Assembly (NCBI GenBank): GCA_945833895.1
Contig: CAMAGQ010000022.1
Coordinates: forward strand, 1-16,672
DNA: 16,672 nucleotides
Source: an uncultured bacterium
GTDB taxonomy: Bacteria; Cyanobacteriota; Vampirovibrionia; Gastranaerophilales; Gastranaerophilaceae
Direction: 5' to 3'
Shown: one piece after another, positions 12,615 to 16,672 of the stretch
How the letters are laid out: each line of letters begins with the position of its first letter
Position numbering within the stretch: the stretch's first letter is position 1
Position numbers and translations under genes: made by a program
The notes under the pieces: generated by a model
Databases searched by the model: none
Seen by the model: the letters and a program-made list of their open reading frames with translations, nothing else
Told to the model about the DNA's origin: nothing

Positions 12615-12636
12615 ACAAGAAAAAGGAGAAATTAAA

Positions 12637-13239
12637 ATGTCAAGATACACAGGACCAAATAATAAGTTATTTAGAAACAAAAAAGTTAAAGACTTATCAA
12701 ACAGAAAGTTAACTTCATCAATGAGACAAACTTCATCAGGTCAACATGGTGCAGTTAGAAAAAAACTTTCTGAATATGCAATTCACTTAGCAGAAAAACA
12801 AAAAATCAGATTTACATATCTGGTAAGTGAAAAACAATTCGTAAGATACTACAACGAAGCAGCAAGAAGAAAAGGCGTTACAGGTACTATCCTTCTTCAA
12901 CTTCTTGAATCAAGATTGGATAACATCTTGTTCAGAGCAGGTTTTGGTATTACCCGTAAACAAACCAGACAGATTGTTAACCACGGTCACGTTCTAGTTA
13001 ACGGTAAAAAGGTTGATATTCCGTCATATCTTGTTAAAGCAGGCGACGTTATTACCATAAAAACAAGAAGTTCCAAATACTTAAACGATGTACTTGGAAT
13101 GATTGATATGGCTTGCGCTCCGGCATGGATGACAATCGATAAAGAAGCATTAAAAATTACATTCGATAGAATTCCTGAAAGAGAAGAATTAGATCCTGAA
13201 ATTAAGGAACAACTTGTAATTGAATATTATTCTAAGTAA
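12637..13239 (+). CDS. rpsD: 30S ribosomal protein S4
   Basis: This 200-aa protein is S4, a primary 16S rRNA-binding protein and often a translational autorepressor. It starts at MSRYTGPNNKLFRN, the normal N-terminus, with AAGGAG 9 nt upstream. The frame is open 38 codons further to an ATG at 12523, but those codons read through structured spacer and are not S4-like. The N-domain lacks the zinc-binding cysteines found in some S4 proteins. The S4 RNA-binding domain is clear (LESRLDNILFRAGFGITRKQTRQIVNHGHVLVNGKKVDIPSYLV). It ends VIEYYSK, as typical. Placement between rpsK and rpoA is the common bacterial order. Confidence 0.97.
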   Translation: MSRYTGPNNKLFRNKKVKDLSNRKLTSSMRQTSSGQHGAVRKKLSEYAIHLAEKQKIRFTYLVSEKQFVRYYNEAARRKGVTGTILLQLLESRLDNILFRAGFGITRKQTRQIVNHGHVLVNGKKVDIPSYLVKAGDVITIKTRSSKYLNDVLGMIDMACAPAWMTIDKEALKITFDRIPEREELDPEIKEQLVIEYYSK

Positions 13240-13309
13240 AAATTGTAAGTGGTAAGCATTAACTTATATAACTAACAATTAAGTAGATAAAAACTAGGAG
13301 AATAAAAGA

Positions 13310-14284
13310 ATGGAATTAAAAATTAAATGTGTTAATACAACAACAAGTTCTGACGGTTCACAATACGGTAAATTTGTAATTGAGCCGTTGGAAAGAGGGT
13401 TCGGAACAACTGTCGGCAACTCTTTAAGAAGGGTTTTATTATCAAGCCTTGAAGGTACAGCCGTTACAAGTGCAAGAATCGAAGGTATTACTCATGAATA
13501 TACTGCAATTCCGGGTGTTTTAGAAGACGTTATTGACGTAATGTTGAACTTGAAAGGTTTGGTTGTTAAAACTGAATCTAAAGAATCTCAACACCTTAGA
13601 ATTGACGTAGATAAACCGGGTCCGGTTTTGGCTAGCGATATTCAATTACCTGCAGGTGTAAAAGTAGTTAACCCTGATTGGTTAATTTGTACAGTTGCAG
13701 ACGGCGGTTCATTCCACGCTGATATCATCGTTGATACAGGCAAAGGATATGTTCCGAATGATGTTCCAAGAGATGCGAAAGATGCAACAATTGATGTTTT
13801 ACCTATTGATGCAACTTTCATGCCAATCAAACGAGTAAGTTACAATGTTGAAAGTGCTCGTGTCGGCGACGCTTTAGACTTTGATAAATTAACACTTGAA
13901 ATTTGGTCAAACGGTTCTATTGATGTTCAAAACGCATTGAGCCAAGCTTCTAACTTGCTTATTGAACACTTTATGCAAATCGCTTCAATCACAGGTCAAC
14001 CTGCAGTTGCTCAAGTTGCGGCAGCAGAAGTCGAAGTTGAAGAAACTGAAGACGAAGAAGTTCCTACAATGACTATTGAAGAACTTGAACTTTCAGTAAG
14101 AGCATACAACTGTTTGAAAAGAGCAAGCATCAATTCAATGGCTGAATTATTGAAAAAATCAGAACATGATTTATTAAATATAAAGAATTTCGGTAAAAAA
14201 TCATCAGATGAAGTTATCGAAAGATTACACCACTTTGGCTTAGACCTTGCTCCAAGCCCTGTGGAAGAAGATTTAATCGGTTAA
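13310..14284 (+). CDS. rpoA: RNA polymerase subunit alpha
   Basis: This 324-aa protein is full length. The N-terminal domain (about 1-230) nucleates polymerase assembly and shows EPLERGFGTTVGNSLRRVLLSSLEGTAVTS (25-54) and the later VSYNVESARVG and LTLEIWSNGSI blocks. A short acidic linker follows (about 238-252, EVEVEETEDEE). The C-terminal domain (about 255-310) has ELELSVRAYNCLKRASI with R264 at the position of the UP-element DNA-contacting Arg265 of E. coli, and NIKNFGKKSSDEV. An AGGAG ribosome binding site precedes the ATG. The 70-bp gap after rpsD contains AATTGT/ACAATT complementary arms but no terminator. Confidence 0.98.
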   Translation: MELKIKCVNTTTSSDGSQYGKFVIEPLERGFGTTVGNSLRRVLLSSLEGTAVTSARIEGITHEYTAIPGVLEDVIDVMLNLKGLVVKTESKESQHLRIDVDKPGPVLASDIQLPAGVKVVNPDWLICTVADGGSFHADIIVDTGKGYVPNDVPRDAKDATIDVLPIDATFMPIKRVSYNVESARVGDALDFDKLTLEIWSNGSIDVQNALSQASNLLIEHFMQIASITGQPAVAQVAAAEVEVEETEDEEVPTMTIEELELSVRAYNCLKRASINSMAELLKKSEHDLLNIKNFGKKSSDEVIERLHHFGLDLAPSPVEEDLIG

Positions 14285-14336
14285 TTCCGGTTATTCTGAC
14301 AGAGAATACAATTAATTAAGTAAAGGATACAGAAAA

Positions 14337-14765
14337 ATGAGACATATGTGTAAAAAACATACGCTGGGAAAAGCACAAGACCAAAGAAAGGCTTTGCTGC
14401 GTTCTTTAGCGACTGAACTTTTTGTACACGGTGAAATCACAACAACATTGGCTCGTGCAAAAGCATTGAAACCTTATGCTGAAAAGATTATCACTCTTGC
14501 AAAAAAAGGTGATCTTCACTCAATCCGTCAAGCTGCAAGATATATTTACAACAAAGAAACAGGTAAATATATGGACTTGGCTTCAGGTGAAGTTTTTGAT
14601 GCACCTCAAACAGATAAAAAATTAGCATCACAAACAGTTTTGAGAAAATTATTTGTAATTATCGGCAAACAATATTCTCAGAAAAACGGCGGTTATACAA
14701 GAATTTACCACTTACCGCCAAGACGTGGTGACGCTTCTGAAATGGCATTAATTCAATTGGTGTAA
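14337..14765 (+). CDS. rplQ: 50S ribosomal protein L17
   Basis: This 142-aa protein is L17, located near the 50S exit tunnel. It starts MRHMCKKHTLGKAQDQRKALLRSLATEL, close to the cyanobacterial L17 opening with LGKPADQRKALLR. Conserved HGEITTTLARAKALKPYAEKIITLAKKG follows, and the end is NGGYTRIYHLPPRRGDASEMALIQLV. It is slightly longer than the minimal form because of an insert at about 72-100. AAAGGA upstream acts as ribosome binding site. truA follows after 6 nt. Confidence 0.96.
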   Translation: MRHMCKKHTLGKAQDQRKALLRSLATELFVHGEITTTLARAKALKPYAEKIITLAKKGDLHSIRQAARYIYNKETGKYMDLASGEVFDAPQTDKKLASQTVLRKLFVIIGKQYSQKNGGYTRIYHLPPRRGDASEMALIQLV

Positions 14766-14771
14766 TTTCTG

Positions 14772-15563
14772 ATGCGATATGCCTTTCAGGTTCAGTACAT
14801 AGGGAAGAATTACTCAGGTAGCCAAATTCAGTTTGAAAACGGCAAAGAAATTGACTCCCCGACGGTACAAGGAGAACTTGAAAAAGCACTTTGTACATTG
14901 ATACACGGGAAATCTTCAAAAAATGAAGGAAGTACCGAAAACAATAATAACCGGCGAGTAAAGACAATTTTTTCCGGAAGAACGGATAAGGGTGTTAACT
15001 CACTAGGTCAGGTGGTTCATTTTGACACAGATGAAACGATTGTTGCTTCAAAGTTTCTCTACTCAATAAATGAGATTTTACCTGATGACATATCCGTTAC
15101 GGATTTGAAACAAGTCGAACCGAGATTTCATGCTCAAAAATCTGCGAAAAAGCGTTATTACAGATTTGAATTTATAAACCGAAGATGTAAAAACGCTTTT
15201 GACGGAGATTTGATGAGGGTAAAATTCAAAACGGATGTCGACCGAATGCAAAAATCTTTGAACTATCTTTTAGGAGAACATGATTTTTCAAGTTTCAAAA
15301 GTTCCGGAACGCTTAACCCGAGCAAAATTTGTACTTTATATGAGGCGAAAGTTTCAAAAGTCGGCGACAGAGTTACAATCGATATTGTCGGAAACAGATT
15401 TCTGTATAATATGGTTAGAACTATTGTCGGAACTCTTCTTGAAATAGAAGGACATAATTTAGAGCCTGAACATATGAAATATGTTTTGGAGTCTAAAGAC
15501 CGCACAAAAGCGGGAATGACAGTTAGTCCGTACGGATTAACATTGATGAAAGTAATGTATTAA
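14772..15563 (+). CDS. truA: tRNA pseudouridine(38-40) synthase TruA
   Basis: TruA converts uridines 38-40 of the tRNA anticodon arm to pseudouridine. This 263-aa protein has the N-terminal QYIGKNYSGSQIQ, TVQGELEKAL, and the catalytic motif FSGRTDKGVNSLGQVVHF with nucleophile D72. It also shows RFHAQKSAKKRYYRFEF, GEHDFSSFKSSG and the C-terminal NRFLYNMVRTIVGTLLEI. A low-complexity polar insert (about 46-62, rich in Ser, Asn and Gly) separates the first strand pair from the catalytic motif. It starts 6 nt after rplQ without its own clear Shine-Dalgarno, so translational coupling is likely. Confidence 0.95.
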   Translation: MRYAFQVQYIGKNYSGSQIQFENGKEIDSPTVQGELEKALCTLIHGKSSKNEGSTENNNNRRVKTIFSGRTDKGVNSLGQVVHFDTDETIVASKFLYSINEILPDDISVTDLKQVEPRFHAQKSAKKRYYRFEFINRRCKNAFDGDLMRVKFKTDVDRMQKSLNYLLGEHDFSSFKSSGTLNPSKICTLYEAKVSKVGDRVTIDIVGNRFLYNMVRTIVGTLLEIEGHNLEPEHMKYVLESKDRTKAGMTVSPYGLTLMKVMY

Positions 15564-15585
15564 GATAATAAAACGGAGAAATGCA

Positions 15586-16023
15586 ATGAAAACATATTCA
15601 GCAAAACCTCTTGAAGTTGAAAGAAAATGGTATGTAATCGATGCTGAAGGCGAAGTATTAGGACGTCTTGCAGTACGTATTGCAAACATTTTGAGAGGAA
15701 AAAACAAACCTGAATACACTCCAAACGTTGATACAGGCGATTTTGTAATCGTTATCAACGCTGAAAAAGTAGTAGTTACAGGTAAAAAAGAAACTGATAA
15801 AATTTATTTACACCATACCGGTTATCCGGGCGGTTTGAAATCAGCAAGTTTCAAAGAATTGATGGAAAAAGATCCTAGAATCGTTATTGAACATGCCGTT
15901 CGCGGAATGTTGCAACACAACACTTTAGGTGCTGAACAATTCAATAAATTGAAAGTATATGTTGGTTCTGAACATCCGCACGCAGCACAAAAACCGGTTG
16001 TATTACCGAAGGAGGCTAAATAA
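15586..16023 (+). CDS. rplM: 50S ribosomal protein L13
   Basis: This 145-aa protein is L13, an early 23S rRNA-binding protein. Typical blocks are KTYSAKPLEVERKWYVIDAEGEVLGRLAVRIANILRGKNKPEYTPNVDTGDFVIVINAEKV, HHTGYPGGLKSASF, AVRGMLQHNTLG and YVGSEHPHAAQKP. A GGAG ribosome binding site precedes the ATG. Its stop overlaps the rpsI start by one base (TAATG), and the rpsI ribosome binding site GGAGG lies within its last codons. Confidence 0.98.
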   Translation: MKTYSAKPLEVERKWYVIDAEGEVLGRLAVRIANILRGKNKPEYTPNVDTGDFVIVINAEKVVVTGKKETDKIYLHHTGYPGGLKSASFKELMEKDPRIVIEHAVRGMLQHNTLGAEQFNKLKVYVGSEHPHAAQKPVVLPKEAK

Positions 16024-16418
16024 TGGCAGATACTGAAATCAAAGCAACAGGCCGTAGAAAAACCTCTATTGCAGTTGTAAAATTAGTAAAAGGTTCAGGC
16101 AGAATTTTTGTTAACGGTAAAAAGTTGACAGACTATATCGGTAACAGACCTGCAATCGAAATGTTAGTATATAGACCGCTTGTTTTAACAGAAACACAAG
16201 ACAGATATGACGTTAGAGTTAAAGCTGTCGGCGGTGGTGTTGTATCACAATGTGGAGCAATCAGACACGGTATTTCAAGAGCATTGGTTAAATCTAATGA
16301 AGAATTCAAAAATGTTCTTAAACTTGAAGGTTTGCTAACTCGTGACCCACGTGTTAAAGAACGTAAGAAATACGGTAGAAAAAGAGCACGTAAGAGATTC
16401 CAATTCTCAAAACGTTAA
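16023..16418 (+). CDS. rpsI: 30S ribosomal protein S9
   Basis: This 131-aa protein is S9, whose C-terminal tail reaches the P-site tRNA. It has ATGRRKTSIAVVKLVKGSGRIFVNGK near the start and VKAVGGGVVSQCGAIRHGISRAL in the core, with Cys where Ala is common (SGQAGAIR). The end RDPRVKERKKYGRKRARKRFQFSKR has the conserved basic terminus ending in Lys-Arg. It is coupled to rplM through a TAATG overlap and is the last gene before the operon terminator. Confidence 0.98.
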   Translation: MADTEIKATGRRKTSIAVVKLVKGSGRIFVNGKKLTDYIGNRPAIEMLVYRPLVLTETQDRYDVRVKAVGGGVVSQCGAIRHGISRALVKSNEEFKNVLKLEGLLTRDPRVKERKKYGRKRARKRFQFSKR

Positions 16419-16441
16419 TCTTTTCCAAAACAAAGGATACG

Positions 16442-16469
16442 AAAAGCGGTTCAAACGAACCGCTTTTTT
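16442..16469 (+). terminator. Rho-independent terminator of the ribosomal operon
   Basis: AAAAGCGGTTC (16442-16452) and GAACCGCTTTT (16457-16467) form a perfect 11-bp stem with an AAAC loop, followed by a T-run of six. It lies 24 nt after the rpsI stop. On the minus strand the same hairpin is followed by four T residues, so it may also serve the convergent small ORF. Confidence 0.92.
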
Positions 16470-16500
16470 ATCATAATAAGTTGCTGTTTTGATTCTAAAA

Positions 16501-16659
16501 TCAAATTCGATATTTCAGCCCTTGTACTGTTTTTATTTCTTTCATTGGCTTCGTTAACCTATTCATATTGTACCGCTTGGGAAATAAACAATTTCGATTT
16601 ATACAAGGAGCATTAAGCATAAACAGCCCTGCTGTTTCACTATCTAATAAAATATTCAT
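16501..16659 (-). CDS. Possible 52-aa leaderless small protein
   Basis: This open frame of 52 codons is convergent with rpsI. The predicted peptide starts MNILLDSETAGLFMLNAPC and ends KEIKTVQGLKYRI; it is basic, with two cysteines (19, 24) and no membrane span. No family is recognised. Its support is the upstream context: TATAAT (16666-16671) ends exactly six bases before the ATG, as at uvrC and rimI. The stop falls shortly before the bidirectional-looking terminator. The window ends 13 bp upstream, so a -35 cannot be judged. It could be a chance ORF in an AT-rich spacer. Confidence 0.35.
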   Translation of the reverse strand: MNILLDSETAGLFMLNAPCINRNCLFPKRYNMNRLTKPMKEIKTVQGLKYRI

Positions 16660-16665
16660 ATATTT

Positions 16666-16671
16666 ATTATA
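16666..16671 (-). promoter_or_regulatory. -10 box before terminal small ORF
   Basis: TATAAT on the minus strand is separated by six bases from the ATG at 16657-16659. It is a perfect -10 hexamer; the -35 would lie outside the window. Confidence 0.35.
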
Positions 16672-16672
16672 C

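Noticed and set aside
12523..12636. N-terminal extension of S4 by 38 codons
   Set aside because: The extra codons run through a structured GC-rich spacer and are unlike S4; the ATG at 12637 has a strong ribosome binding site and gives the normal S4 N-terminus.
1..16672. CRISPR array, tRNA, rRNA, insertion sequence or prophage
   Set aside because: No spaced repeat series, no tRNA-like cloverleaf with CCA-adjacent stem, no rRNA words, and no transposase or integrase frames were found.

Overview
The window is an AT-rich bacterial chromosome segment. Three features point to a non-photosynthetic relative of Cyanobacteria (Melainabacteria/Vampirovibrionia, most likely a gut Gastranaerophilales-type genome). 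NusB is about 219 aa, with the long central insertion of cyanobacterial NusB rather than the usual ~140 aa. L17 starts with the cyanobacterial-style LGK..DQRKALLR block. The order rplQ-truA-rplM-rpsI follows the alpha operon. This placement is inferred from remembered family features, not from a search.

Left part (1-2229, minus strand): a compact three-gene operon encodes an OadG-like single-span membrane protein, an ArsB/NhaD-type ion permease and a 45-aa single-span miniprotein. It lies downstream of a small secreted cysteine-containing protein. A 17-bp perfect palindrome sits upstream of oadG. Centre-left (2385-4839, plus strand): nusB with a good intrinsic terminator, then uvrC, whose UvrC keeps all catalytic and Fe-S residues but lacks the C-terminal (HhH)2 domain. 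uvrC meets the next gene tail to tail, sharing a 4-bp TTAA.

Middle (4836-10544, minus strand), read in transcription order: rimI and bioY (overlapping); a short MotA/ZorA-like channel protein, an OmpA/MotB/ZorB-like partner and a UPF0210 (PFL-family) protein under their own promoter; then two tandem paralogues of unknown function with another promoter. The motor pair resembles the ZorAB core of Zorya defence, but the long ZorA tail and the ZorC/D/E effectors are absent, so a defence role is not supported by this window alone.

Right part (10918-16418, plus strand): infA-rpmJ-rpsM-rpsK-rpsD-rpoA-rplQ-truA-rplM-rpsI, closed by a strong terminator. Its promoter is covered by an inverted repeat. 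The spacers before rpsM, rpsK and rpsD are unusually long and full of complementary segments, which suggests ribosomal-protein autoregulatory leaders, plausibly for S4. A possible 52-aa leaderless gene lies on the minus strand at the far right edge.

A recurring promoter geometry is notable. A -10 box, usually with an upstream TGN, followed by exactly six bases and then ATG, precedes uvrC, rimI, the secreted protein and the terminal small ORF. None of these has a convincing Shine-Dalgarno, whereas most other genes do. This suggests a set of leaderless mRNAs.
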